This document shows, in pieces, positions 1 through 10,850 of a stretch of 64,000 nucleotides of DNA. The DNA lies in the NCBI GenBank assembly GCA_026874595.1, contig CM049317.1:75604891-75668890 (forward strand). The letters run 5' to 3'. Under the pieces are notes generated by a model. It saw nothing but the letters and a program-made list of their open reading frames with translations, made no database searches and was not told where the DNA came from. The position numbers and the translations under genes were made by a program. The DNA comes from Sipunculus nudus (taxonomy: Eukaryota; Annelida; Sipuncula; Golfingiida; Sipunculidae). How positions within the stretch are numbered: the stretch's first letter is position 1; every line of letters begins with the position of its first letter.

Positions 1-1530
1 TTACTCAGTACTCAGAACAGTATATTGAGTACTCCCACTGTCTGAGTACTGTCTGAGTGTTATGACTAGCTTTCTGAGTGCTCTGACTGGCTTACTAAGT
101 GCTCTGACTAGTGTATTGAGTTCTCTCACTAGCTGTTGGAGTGCTCTGACTAGCTTTCCGAGTGCTCTGACTGGCTTACTCAGTGCTCTGACTAGTGAAT
201 TGAGTTCTCACACTAGTTGTCTGAGTGCTCTGACTAGCTTTTCGAGTGCTCTGACTGGCTTACTCAGTGCTATGACTAGTGTATTGAGTTCTCTCACTAG
301 TTGTCGGAATGCTCTGACTAGCTTTCTGAGTGCTCTGACTGGCTAACTCAGTGCTCTAACTAATGTACTGAGTTCTCTCACTAGCTGTCGGAGTGCTCTG
401 ACTAGCTTTCTGAGTGCTCTGACTAGCTTTCTGAGTGCTCTGACTAATGTATTGAGTTCTCTCACTAGCTTTCTCAGTGCTCTGACTAGTGTATTGAGTG
501 CTCTCACTAGTTGTCAGAATGCTCTGACTTGCTTTCTGAGTGCTCTGACTGGATTACTTAGTGCTCTGACTAATGTATTGAGTTCTTTCACTGGCTCTCA
601 GAATGCTCTGACTAGCCTTCTGAGTGCTCTGACTAGCCTTCTGAGTGCTCTGACTAGCCTTCTGAGTACTCTGACTGGCTTAATCAGTGCTCTGACTAGT
701 GTATAGAGTTCTCTCACTAGCTTTCTCAGTGCTCTGACTAGTGTATTGAGTGCTCTCACTAACTGTCAGAATGCTCTGACTTGCTTTCTGAGTGCTCTGA
801 CTGGATTACTTAGTGCTCTGACTAATGTATTGAGTTCTTTCACTGGATCTCAGAATGCTCTGACTAGCCTTCTGAGTACTCTGACTGGCTTAATCAGTGC
901 TCTGACTAGTGTATAGAGTTCTCTCACTAGCTTTCTCAGTGCTCTGACTTGTGTATTGAGTTCTCTCACTGGCTGTCTGAGTGCTCTGACTAGCTTTCTC
1001 AGTGCTCTGACTAGTGTATTGAGTTCTCTCACTAGTTGTCTGAGTGCTCTGACTAGCTTTCTGAGTGCTCTGACTGGTTTACTCAGTGCTCTGACTAGTG
1101 TATTGAGTTCTTGCACTAGCTGTCGGACGCTCTGACTAGCTTTCTGAGTGCTCTGACTGGCTAGCTCAGTGCTCTGACTAGTGTATTGAGTTCTCACACT
1201 AGTTGTGGGAATGCTCTGACTTGCTTTCTAAGTGCTCTTACTGGCTTAATCAGTGCTCTGACTAATGTATTGAATTCTTTCACTAGCTGTCTGAGTGCTC
1301 TGACTAGCTTTCTGAGTGCTCTGACTGGCTTACTCAGTGCTCTGACTAGTGTATAGAGTGCTCTGACTAGCCTTTTGAGTGCTCTGACTAGCCTTCTGAG
1401 TACTCTGACTGGCTTACTCAGTGCTCTGACTAGTGTATTGAGTTCTCTCACTGGCTGTCTGAGTGCTCTGACTAGCTTTGAGTGCTCTGACTAGCTTTCT
1501 CATTGTTCAGACTGGCTTTTGGAGTGCTGA
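1..1530. repeat. 21-bp minisatellite with 84-bp higher-order period
   Basis: Tandem array of a 21-bp unit close to GAGTGCTCTGACTAGCTTTCT. Four monomer variants tend to follow one another (ending TTTCT, TTACT, GTATT and TGTCT), which gives an 84-bp higher-order unit. It begins before the window. Because 21 is a multiple of three, long open frames encoding 7-residue repeats (LSALTSF on plus, VRALRKL on minus) appear on both strands. Small deletions, for example near 1130 and 1475, shift the frame, so I read the array as non-coding. Confidence 0.93.
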
Positions 1531-1690
1531 GACTGGCTAAATTCCTGAGTTTTCTGACTTGCTCTCTGAGTGATCAAACTTTATTTCTTAGTAGTCTGAC
1601 TGACTTGCTGAGTTCGCTGGCTGGCCTGATAAGTGCTCTGACTTGCTAATTACTGAGTGCTCTAACTTGCTTTCTTGGTGCTCTCAGTAA
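1531..1690. repeat. decayed right edge of the 21-bp minisatellite
   Basis: CTGACT and GAGTG-like words continue at roughly 21-42 bp spacing but with many substitutions and indels. They fade out by about 1690, as expected at the edge of an old tandem array where homogenisation is weak. Confidence 0.7.
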
Positions 1691-1739
1691 AGCTTGCTCT
1701 CTTCATAAAAATACCTCATTTATTTTAAGACTGGATGAA

Positions 1740-1840
1740 AGTATGGTATGGGCTGAAATCTGCTGCTAGATTTGAACCCACACCTTCCAGTGCACAGTTC
1801 AGTGGTCAGGACTATTGACCGCTCACCTCTGTGGGCTCAT
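1740..1840 (-). mobile_element. tRNA-like SINE head fragment
   Basis: On the minus strand a B-box-like GGGTTCAAATCT (plus 1768-1779) lies downstream of an A-box-like region around 1815-1835, at tRNA-like spacing. No acceptor-stem pairing is evident, so this is more likely a tRNA-derived SINE fragment than a tRNA gene. It resembles the heads at 37880-37960 and 54025-54094 in organisation. Confidence 0.4.
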
Positions 1841-2972
1841 TACTTAGTGTGAAGGTTTGTTTATGCTGAAGGAGGGTCTGTGGGCAGCACAAACATGTGG
1901 TAGTGTTACTTGTGATATTATCACATGAGAGAAGATTACTTTTGTGTATGTACTACACAAGGGGCAGGCATACTGTCAAGACAGTTCATTTAGGACAGGG
2001 AAGTAAATATAGGTCTGTGAAATGTACTGTGTACAAATAACCCTCTGAGAAGATGTGTTTTCAGGCTTGAGGGATCGACATACTTATGTATGATCTAAAT
2101 GACTGTATATTCATATGATCAGCAATGAACCATTTTTTTAATGCAAAGTGACATTTGAAATTTGGGAAACCTAATGTATGGTGAGAGAGCTGATAATGTC
2201 TGTGAGCATGCATTTCTACCAAAATGTTTATTAGAGGATACCTTCAGATATGTAATTAGATTTTAAATGCTATAATGGAAATGTTCATGCCCTGTCTGCA
2301 CAGGGTCTGCCTTTTTCAATATCAGTTTTATTATTCATGAAGATCTTCATATGAGAGTTGATTAAAAGTTATGTTTAATACTTTGCATCAGGCTTTAATA
2401 TCTTAAAAATATAAGTTTTCCTCTGCCTAAATAAAAATATGGCATCCACTGATTAATTTGCAAGCACATGCAATATATATGTGAACATTAACATTTGAGC
2501 CCTTATAATTGGTTGTGGACTGGCCATTTCATGCATTTTATGTATGAACCATTCATAAGTTCAAAGGCATCTGTATCTTTGTAAATTATATGATAATTTA
2601 TTTAAATAATATGGGATAATACAATAGGTTATCATCATGTGACTGGCTACCTTCTTGTTAATAATCTCACAGGTAATTAGTACATGTGACTTGAGGCAAG
2701 GCTCCTTTGTTGTGTAACTACCTCCTTTTCAGGTAAATATCAAACATGCGCTGGCACCAGTATGAATGTCAGTCAGTCCTTTGTTCTTTCAATAAATATT
2801 CATATATTCAGTTTTGAGGCAGTTTTGTCCATTGAAATAACCCTCATACTCTTGAAGCCTCCTTTGTTTTGAAGGTTGTGAGTCAAAATGGTGAATATGA
2901 ATCATGTTTTAATAATTAAAGCAGGGCAGCTGACTCCTATATTTTTTTATATTTTCCTATGAAAAAAAAATC
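1841..2972. other. unique AT-rich sequence, nothing recognised
   Basis: No open frame with exon-like composition, no tandem repeat and no transposon ends were seen. The last 30 bases contain T and A homopolymer runs leading into the next array. Confidence 0.6.
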
Positions 2973-3357
2973 TCTCCTATATTTTCCAGCATTTAGACTG
3001 TCATCTCCTATATTTTCCAGCATTAAGACTGTGATCTCCTATATTTTTCAGCATTTGGACTGTCATCTCCTATATTTTCCAGCATTAAGACTGTGATCTC
3101 CTATATTTTTCAGCATTTAGACTGTCATCTCCTATATTTTCCAGCATTAAGAGTGTGATCTCCTATATTTTTCAGCATTTAGACTGTCATCTCCTGTATT
3201 TTCCAGCATTAAGACTGTGATCTCCTATATTTTTCAGCATTTAGACTGTCATCTCCTATATTTTCCAGCATTAAGACTGTGATCTCCTATATTTTTCAGC
3301 ATTTAGACTGTCATCTCCTATATTTTCCAGCATTTAGACTGTGATCTCCTATATTTT
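2973..3357. repeat. 31-bp tandem repeat organised as 62-bp dimers
   Basis: About 12 copies of a 31-bp unit beginning TCTCCTATATTTT. Two monomer types alternate: one has TTCCAGCATTAAGACTGTGA and the other TTTCAGCATTTAGACTGTCA, so the homogenised unit is a 62-bp dimer. The last copies lose the alternation. Confidence 0.93.
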
Positions 3358-3473
3358 CCTATATTTTTTTCACTGGACAATTGTGTTTCCGACATAATGG
3401 TTATAATTGAATAATTAGTGTTATATAAATCTCTTATGAGATATTATGAGTGTATGATGCAGTCATTCAAGTG

Positions 3474-3833
3474 CAGCCACGTAAACCAGTTTAACAGCCA
3501 CATTAACTAGTTAAATAGCCATGTTAACTAGTTACACAGCCGTGTTAACCAGTTAAACAGCCATGGTTAAATAGTTAAACAGCCTCATTAACCAGTTAAA
3601 CAGCCATGTTAATTAGTTACAAAGCCATGTTAACCAGTTAAACAGCCACATAAACCAGTTAAACAGCCACGTAAACCAGTTAAACAGCCATGTTAACCAG
3701 TTAAACAGCCATGTTAAATAGTTAAACAGCCATATTAACTAGATAAACAGCCATGTTAAATAGTTAAACAGCCATGTTAACTAGATAAACAGCCATGTTT
3801 ACCAGTTAAACAGCCACGTTACCTAGTTAAACA
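3474..3833. repeat. 21-bp tandem repeat (CAGCCATGTTAACCAGTTAAA)
   Basis: About 17 copies of a 21-bp unit with moderate divergence (CATGTT/CACGTA, ACCAG/ACTAG/AATAG). It is unrelated in sequence to the 21-bp array at the window start. TAA stops occur in most frames and there is no coding signal. Confidence 0.92.
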
Positions 3834-4601
3834 TCAAATTATATCAGGATACAGAAACAGGCCTTCAGTGAAACTGCATTTGATCAAAACTTGCAGAAGT
3901 CGGATTAATTTAACCCTTTGTGTCAAAGTTTTATGGACAAAATCAACACAAATAAAATTTTTTAATATTATTCCCATGTTATTCATAACTAGAGGGTCAT
4001 AACCCGGACCCTTTGGTCACTTGTTATTATTCATTATGTATATTACCTTATACAATCCATTAAGTTTACCAGAGTATTTGTTGCTCAGTTATACATTAAA
4101 ACAGGTAGTGTAATGTAGAAATGCAGTCATATGCACACCTTGAGAGGAAAGAAACAGTAAGATACCAAGCCAGCATATACTGGTATGTGTACATGTACAC
4201 CCATACATAGTTTACCAGCATGGGGTTTACTCAGTGTAACTGTACTCAGATTGTGACAAGGTAATACACGTGAAGTGTCAGGTCTGACAGTCTGTATTCA
4301 TCAGAGCCATTTTAAATCCAGGTCTGCATTCATATTTCCCTTTAGGGTTAACTTAGTGTGTCAACAATGACAGGATGAATTTATCATCACAATACACTGT
4401 ATTACATAGCAGTCCAGGAAAAGTTTAAAGGTCAAGAGCTGTCAGCATAGGCATGGGATACAAAACAAGGTGCATGAACTACATTCTTCACCCTTCAGGA
4501 AATTATTAACCTTAACTGTTTTGTTGGTTTGTGCTCTTTATAATGTTGGCCTAATTTTCAGAGCATATTTCTTAAAGAACCAAATCAATGCCTATTAGTA
4601 T
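3834..4601. other. unique sequence, nothing recognised
   Basis: No gene or repeat array. A TTAACCCTTT word near 3911 resembles a piggyBac-type end, but no matching inverted partner was found. Confidence 0.5.
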
Positions 4602-4639
4602 ACCGTATTTGACGTAACAAGCGCCCCTTCCGTAATTAG

Positions 4640-4663
4640 CCCCCCCCCCCCCCCCCCCCCCCC
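4640..4663. repeat. poly-C homopolymer tract
   Basis: 24 consecutive C bases inside the left terminus of the ~2 kb element. Its length is likely to be polymorphic or error-prone. Confidence 0.95.
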
Positions 4664-4998
4664 GGAATTTGGGAGATCACTTTAAGAAAACTAAGGGATG
4701 AGCCATCCTAACCTCACTTTTCTCCCTAGCCATTCTTACATGGGGCAACGTAATTGTTTCATTTCTCCCCGCCAAACTTAAAAGTTACCGCCAGTTTTTA
4801 TTCTACCTATTATAATATTAATATCAATATTAATAATAATATTAGTTACACCCAACAGAATCAGTGGTCAAGTGTGTCATAGATAACATTGACTGACTGT
4901 GTCCGTGAAGGCCGACCCTGCAGCTGGCCTTGCTGATCGGGTGACCTGAACTCAGATACGTTTGTGGATGTATTATGCAATGAAATATATATACTTAC

Positions 4999-5183
4999 CG
5001 TATTTGCGCGTGTACAGGACGATAAATATTATCCAAACAATATTTGGCTAAGAAGGGCGACTGTCTTATATATGGGTACAAGCTTTTAAGCGTTCTCAGG
5101 GCCGCCAAGGATAATTTACGGCAATCAGCCTTAATACGTTGGTCAAACTGGACGCCATAAATATCGGTGATCATGTCCGTATG
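4999..5183 (-). CDS. exon-like open segment inside the CpG-rich element, function unknown
   Basis: Read on the minus strand this 185-nt segment is open throughout. It is preceded by a splice-acceptor-like sequence (TGTATATTACCAG) and followed by a strong donor (GTAAGTAT). The product is 61 codons plus two bases, with a basic and aromatic tail (YPYIRQSPFLAKYCLDNIYR). I do not recognise it. Against it, the donor end coincides with an ACCGTATTTGCGCG transposon-end motif, so the open frame and splice-like signals may be fortuitous. It lies wholly inside the putative transposon, so if real it would more likely belong to the element than to a host gene. Confidence 0.2.
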
Positions 5184-5373
5184 CTGGTAATATACACTCA
5201 ATAAAGAACATTACAATGCTTTGTTTTTGTTTGAATTTATCGTTTATACATCAGATTTACATGTGCACAGAGTTTAATAATTGGTAAGGTAAGGTTTGCC
5301 CTTGCCGCATTTACACAGAGATTCTAACTGAATTATTATATGAAAAACCCTTCTGACAGTAGGGCCAATGATT

Positions 5374-5401
5374 TTCCGCGATCGCTTACGGAATCGCGGA
5401 A
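5374..5401. repeat. 9-bp perfect inverted repeat, CpG-rich hairpin
   Basis: TTCCGCGAT and ATCGCGGAA are separated by 10 bases within the CpG-rich element. Confidence 0.8.
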
Positions 5402-6626
5402 CTGATCGACTGACCGAAACGGAATTCCCAATCCTGAAAATATACAAGTTTTAATGTATTTTTTTTTGTCCAAAAATATAAAGGCAATTCACTTATGCAG
5501 TGATATAATTGTCGATGCCGCTGACATCGTGCGCGGCTTACCAATGTAATCAAGATTACAGCGCTCGCGCAAGGGATGCTTGGAGCTTGCCTACTTGGCT
5601 AAATGCCACCAAGTAGCACGTAATATGCATATTTAAACCAAGATGATTTTTTTTCTCATATGGTGCCGTATTTACCACGTAAAATGTTCACAAGTCCAGT
5701 GAATGCGGACGCTGTCAGCTGGCTTGCACACTGACATACACAAACTCGCACATGGCACTTCCCTTACAAGACATCCAGTAGCGCGCTAAAATTATATGAA
5801 GCGGCTTTTCCTCAGGCGACGCGAAATTCAGTGTTTGTCAAGCTTGTATTAAAGGACTACGTCAAGAAATGAATGTGTTATAACGGGTCAACAAAGTTCA
5901 AAATAGGAACCGTGTTTCCGTTTGATATAAATATGACAAATTTCAAAAACAAAGCCCTGGATTTGGTGCGTATACACACTGAGGTTAATATAATGGCTGG
6001 GTTTTTAGGGCCAGTATTTCAGTTTTTTTAAAACTTTTGCATGTAATATCATGCACAAAGAAAGGACAAAAAGGACAATTATTGGAGATGCCATTCCATG
6101 TCACACATCGGCTCAGCTGTCAAAGGTATTTGCGCAAGGTGACTGATATAATCGGGGTACCGACGTCCCTTATTATATTTTTTCTTCTTTCAAATAAATA
6201 CTGTTTTACATACCTTTAGATGAACATTTTATATATTCTACTACCTTATTAGGCGGTGACTTTTATTAAAGAGTGCATTTATTACCATCCTAATTTTTCC
6301 TCTTCACCTGCAATGGAAATCTCGAACTGCAGTCATTCATACAATTCTCTCATACAACACAACTGCAAATCAGTATCACTTGTAAGTTATTATTTTTCAA
6401 AACTTCACACAACCATCGCTCAATGATCGTTGCTTTTTTCTGAATTATCCTGAATGTGCTGTGAAGCCAAAGACGTGTACGCCGCACTTTAAATTAGAGG
6501 ATCATAACATACGTTGGAAGTTGGCAGATTAGGGGGGGGGGAGGGGGGGCGCTTATTAGGGTATAAACATATTTGGAAAATTTTAATTTTGAGGGCGCCC
6601 GGGGCGCTTATTACGTCGATTACGGC

Positions 6627-6892
6627 ATTTGGTCTGTCAAAGCACTTCATAGCAGGATGTTTGGCTTATCAGAGAAGTATTCTATCATATTGTTTTGTAT
6701 ATCAGAGTATGATCTTACAATAGCATTTAGTCTACCTTAGCATGATCTTATCATATTGTCTGATTTATCAGTGCATATTCTCATGAGGATGCTCAGCTAA
6801 TCAAAGCACTTACTTTATGAAAAGCTTGTTGTATGCCTATTTCCTGAACAAGGTCCAGTTGAAGTGTTTTGTTCATATGAACATGGTATTAT
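6627..6892. repeat. degenerate TATCAG-containing lead-in to the 36-bp array
   Basis: Scattered TATCAG words (such as TTATCAGAGAAG, TATATCAGAGTATG and TTTATCAGTGC) occur at irregular spacing before the ordered array. They may be decayed copies of its 18-bp half-unit. Confidence 0.4.
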
Positions 6893-8706
6893 TGTTAGGT
6901 TTATCAGGATATGGATGGTGTTTTCAGAATGTAAGGTTTATCAGTACATAGATGGTGTTTTAAAAATATAAGGTTTATCAGGACATAGATGGTGTTATCA
7001 GAATTTAAGGTTTATCAGAACAGAGATTTGATATCAGGATGTAAGGTTTATCAGTACATAGATGGTGTTATCAGGATGTAAGTTTTATCAGGACATAGAT
7101 GGTGTTATCAGGATGTAAGGTTTATCAGGACATAGATGTGTTATCAGGATGTAAAGTTTATCAGGACATAGATGTGTTATCAGGATGTAAGGTTTATCAG
7201 GACATAGATGTGTTATCAGGATGTAAGGTTTATCAGGACACAGATGTGTTATCAGGATGTAAGTTTTATCAGGACATAGATGGTGTTATCAGGATGTAAG
7301 GTTTATCAGGACATAGATGTGTTATCAGGATGTAAAGTTTATCAGGACATAGATGGTGTTATCAGGATGTAAGGTTTATCAGGACATAGATGGTGTTATC
7401 AGGATGTAAGGTTTATCAGGATATAGATGTGTTATCAGGATATAAGGTTTATTAGGACATAGATGTGTTATCAGGATGTAAGGTTTATCAGTAAATAGAT
7501 GTTATCAGGATGTAAGGTTTATCAGGACATAGATGTGTTATCAGGATGTAAGGTTTATCAGTACATAGATGGTGTTATCAGGATGTAAGGTTTATCAGGA
7601 CATAGATGTGTTATCAGGATGTAAGGTTTATCAGTACATAGATGTGTTATCAGGATGTAAGGGTTATCAGGACATAGATGGTGTTTTCAGGAAGTAAGGT
7701 TTATCAGGACATAGATGTGTTATCAGGATGTAAGGTTTATCAGGACATAGATGGTGTTATCAGGATGTAAGGTTTATCAGGACATAGGTAGTGTTATCAG
7801 GATGTAAGGTTTATCAGTACATAGATGTGTTATCAGGATGTTAGGTTTATCAGGACATAGATGGTGTTATCAGGATGTAAGGTTTATCAGGACATAGATG
7901 GTGTTATCAGGATGTGAGGTTTATCAGGACATAGATGTGTAATCAGGATGTAAGGTTTATCAGGACATAGATGTGTTATCAGGATGTAGGGTTTATCAGT
8001 ACATAGATGTGTTATCAGGATGTAAAGTTTATCAGGATACAGATGTGTTATCAGGATGTAAGGTTTATCAGGACATAGATGTGTTATCAGGATGTAAGGT
8101 TTATCAGGACATAGATGGTGTTATCAGGATATAAGGTTTATCAGGACACAGATGTGTTATCAGGATGTAAGGTTTATCAGGACATAGATGTGTTATCAGA
8201 ATGTAAGGTTTATCAGGACATAGATGGTGTTATCAGAATGTAAAGTTTATCAGGACATAGATGTGTTATCAGGATGTAAGGTTTTTCAGTACATAGATGT
8301 GTTATCAGGATGTAAGGTTTATCAGGACATTGATGTGTTATCAGGATGTAAAGTTTATCAGGACATAGATGGTGTTATAATAATGGAAGGTTTATCAGTA
8401 CATAGATGTGTTATCAGGATGTAAGGTTTATCAGGACATAGATGTGTTATCAGGATGTAAGGTTTATCAGTTCATAGATGTGTTATCAGGATGTAAGGTT
8501 TATCAGTACATAGATGTGTTATCAGGATGTAAGGTTTATCAGGATACAGATGTGTCATCAGGATGTAAGGTTTATCAGGACACAGATGTGTTATCAGGAT
8601 GTAAGGTTTATCAGGACATAGATGTGTTATCAGGATGTAAGGTTTATCAGGACATAGATGTGTTATCAGGATGTAAGGTTTATCAGTACATAGATGTGTT
8701 ATCAGG
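6893..8706. repeat. 36/37-bp tandem array, about 50 copies
   Basis: The unit reads TGTTATCAGGATGTAAGG then TTTATCAGGACATAGATG. Each 36-bp unit is therefore two diverged 18-bp halves sharing TTATCAGGA. Many units carry one extra G (GATGGTGTT instead of GATGTGTT), making 37 bp and breaking the reading frame. Runs of pure 36-bp units create open frames encoding VLSGCKVYQDID repeats, for example 7099-7299 and 8408-8731. The frequent 37-bp units argue that these are not translated genes. Confidence 0.95.
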
Positions 8707-9885
8707 GTTCAGTTCATCAGAGAATGTATGACTGTGGGATTCTTTTCTTCTGGTAAAGCCTATTACATTAAGTCATCTTGAGATTTCTCCTTCAGAATTC
8801 AGGCCTTGTGACAGCCATGCACTGTCATTCTGTTCAGTTTAAGTCACTGCTGTTTGAATCTGTTTAATACATAGCAGTTGCATGATCACAAAATGTAAAA
8901 TCACACCAAAAGGTATATTAAAAAATAATCTAAATTGTAGGTTCAAAATTGTCTGTTTTCATGTCAGTTGGTGTGGTTGAAGCCAGAAAATGTTCAAGAA
9001 TATCTGCTGTATTGGTTCTTTTATTTTCAGAGGGCTTCACATTCCTTTTACTTCTATTTATATATTAATAGAAAACCAAGCTCCACATAAGATGCATGCT
9101 GTAAGCTTCAGATATTACTGATACAGTAAGTATTCTCACTATTTTATGCCATGTATTCATTGCTGCATGTGTTTGAAGTTGCTTTTGTTTCTTCAAAATG
9201 AAAGGTTTGTAGTCTTGAGGTCATACATACTTTGTGGGTTCATTAGAATATCATTGCTGACTTCCTCTCATTAATAAGCCAATTCAAGCATCAGCAGATC
9301 TGAGAGCATGTAAAACATTCTTGTGGGGAACACTGGCCCTCATCAGAATAACTTTCTTTCCTGTCATGCAGGAACCATTAATTTTCACTATCCCTTTGTG
9401 TTGACTGCACGGAGCAGATAGTGAAAGGCCAAAATAAGTGTCAGCCACAAAAACCTTCTCCAGTTACTCAAAACAAGCCTGCAGATTTCCTTGTTTAGAT
9501 ACAATGTTACTGTTGCACAGTGATAACCGTTTTACAGTTATATATACACATAGCATATAGTGGATTAATGAAAAAAGACACCTTCATGAAATTCTTGAAT
9601 ATCAGATGTGATGATCTTTGTGTATATTTAGAACAGAAGGGGTGATCTGTTGAGTGTACTTTATTAAGGTCACATGTTTCCTTGAATATACAGTTAATTA
9701 AGATCAAAATCCAAAAATCTAAAATCTGAATTGCACCAGGAAGGAATTGAAAGTAAAACTTTGGCCAAAATAGTTGTTACTTTGTTATAATTTCAGCTTA
9801 TTTGACAAGTGTTATAGCTTATGGTACATACTGAGGGTCATTCAACTTAGGCATGTTTGTCACAGTAAAGGTTTTGTCTGCTGTA
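8707..9885. other. unique sequence between two arrays, nothing recognised
   Basis: Ordinary AT-rich sequence. Short open frames here lack exon-like composition or splice signals that I could support. Confidence 0.55.
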
Positions 9886-10270
9886 AGGAATTTTTCAGTG
9901 AGGTGGTCTTTTGCAGAAGGAAGCAGACCTGTATTTCTTCAGTAAGGTGGTCTTTTGTAGAAGGAAGAACAGAATTCTTCAGTGAGGTGGCCTTTGTAGG
10001 AAGGATTAAGTAATAATTCAATGATGTGGTCCTTTATATAAGGATATTGGTAGTTCTTAAGTGAGATGGCATCTTGTAGAAGGAAGAAAGTAATTCTTTA
10101 GGTAGGTAGTCTTTTGTAGAAGGATGAAGGAATTATTTAAAGAGTTGGTCTTCTGTAGAAGGAAGTAGTTCTTCAGTGAGGATTTTGTAGAAGGAAGTAG
10201 GTGTTTCTTCAGTGAAGTCTTTTGTAGAAGAAAGTAGTTCTTCTCTGAGATGGTCTTTTGTAGAAGGAAG
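9886..10270. repeat. left edge of the 115-bp satellite: degenerate ~38-bp monomers
   Basis: About ten poorly conserved copies of a 35-42 bp monomer built around GGTCTTTTGTAGAAGGAAG and TTCTTCAGTGAGGTGG. No 115-bp period is visible. This looks like the ancestral monomeric state preserved at the array margin. Confidence 0.85.
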
Positions 10271-10850
10271 ATAGTAATTCTTAAGTGAGGTGGTCTTTTA
10301 TACAAGGAAGTAGGAATTTTTACAGTGAGTTGGTCTTTTATAGAAGAAAGTAGGTAGTTCTCTAATGAGGTGGCTTTTGTAGATGGATATAAGGAGTTTT
10401 TCAGTGAGATGGTCTTTTTCTTGAGGAAGTAGGAAGTTCTTCAGTGAGGTGGCTTTTGTAGAAGGAAGTAGGTAGATCTATAGAAAGATGGTCTTTTGTA
10501 GAAGGATGTAAGAAGTTCTTCAGTGAATAGGTCTTTTGTAGAAGGAAGTAGTTCTTCAGCAAGGTGGCTTTTGTAGAAGGAAGATAGTAATTCTTAAGTG
10601 AGGTGGTCTTTTATACAAGGAAGTAGGGATTTTTACAGTGAGTTGGTCTTTTATAGAATAAAGTAGGTAGTTCTCTAGTGAGGTGGCTTTTGTAGATGGA
10701 TGTAAGGAGTTTTTCAGTGAGATGGTCTTTTTCTTGAGGAAGTAGGAAGTTCTTCAGTGAGGTGGCTTTTGTAGAAGGAAGTAGGTAGATCTATAGAAAG
10801 AAGGTCTTTTGTAGAAGGATGTAAGAAGTTCTTCAGTGAATAGGTCTTTT
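10270..10850. repeat. 313-bp tandem duplication with the boundary module
   Basis: The segment starting GATAGTAATTCTTAAGTGAG at about 10270 recurs at about 10583, an offset of 313 bp. It contains a module not found in ordinary satellite units: TATACAAGGAAGTAGG, TTTTTACAGTGAGTTGG, ATAGAAGAAAGTAGGTAG and a TTTTTCTTGAGGAAG block. The same module appears at the right boundary (24961-25140) and inside the array. Confidence 0.85.

Larger units (their letters stand above)
4602..6626. mobile_element. ~2.0 kb CpG-rich element with inverted termini, unclassified DNA transposon
   Basis: The left end starts ACCGTATTTGACGTAACAAG and continues through GCGCCCC to a C24 run. The reverse complement of the right end gives CCGTAATCGACGTAATAAG, again followed by GCGCCCC and a C-rich run (G-run at 6532-6549). 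The shared core is GACGTAAYAAGCGCCCC. The interior is conspicuously richer in CpG than the CpG-poor flanks, which suggests a recent insertion. No transposase was recognised and no clear target-site duplication was found. A second ACCGTATTTGCGCG end-like motif at 4998 suggests a nested or composite element. Confidence 0.6.

Noticed and set aside
62-1451. Long frames on both strands with 7-residue repeats
   Set aside because: They follow from a 21-bp period. Deletions break the frames and both strands are equally open, so there is no evidence for a protein.
1740-1840. A tRNA gene
   Set aside because: Only the promoter-box-like words are recognisable. The stems, including the acceptor stem, do not pair convincingly.
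3911-4352. A second piggyBac-like MITE (TTAACCCTTT at 3911, AGGGTTAA at about 4345)
   Set aside because: Beyond TTAACCCT the two ends do not match as inverted repeats.
7099-8731. Secreted cysteine-containing repeat proteins (VLSGCKVYQDID)
   Set aside because: The frames come from 36-bp units and are repeatedly broken by 37-bp units. There is no signal peptide or gene context.
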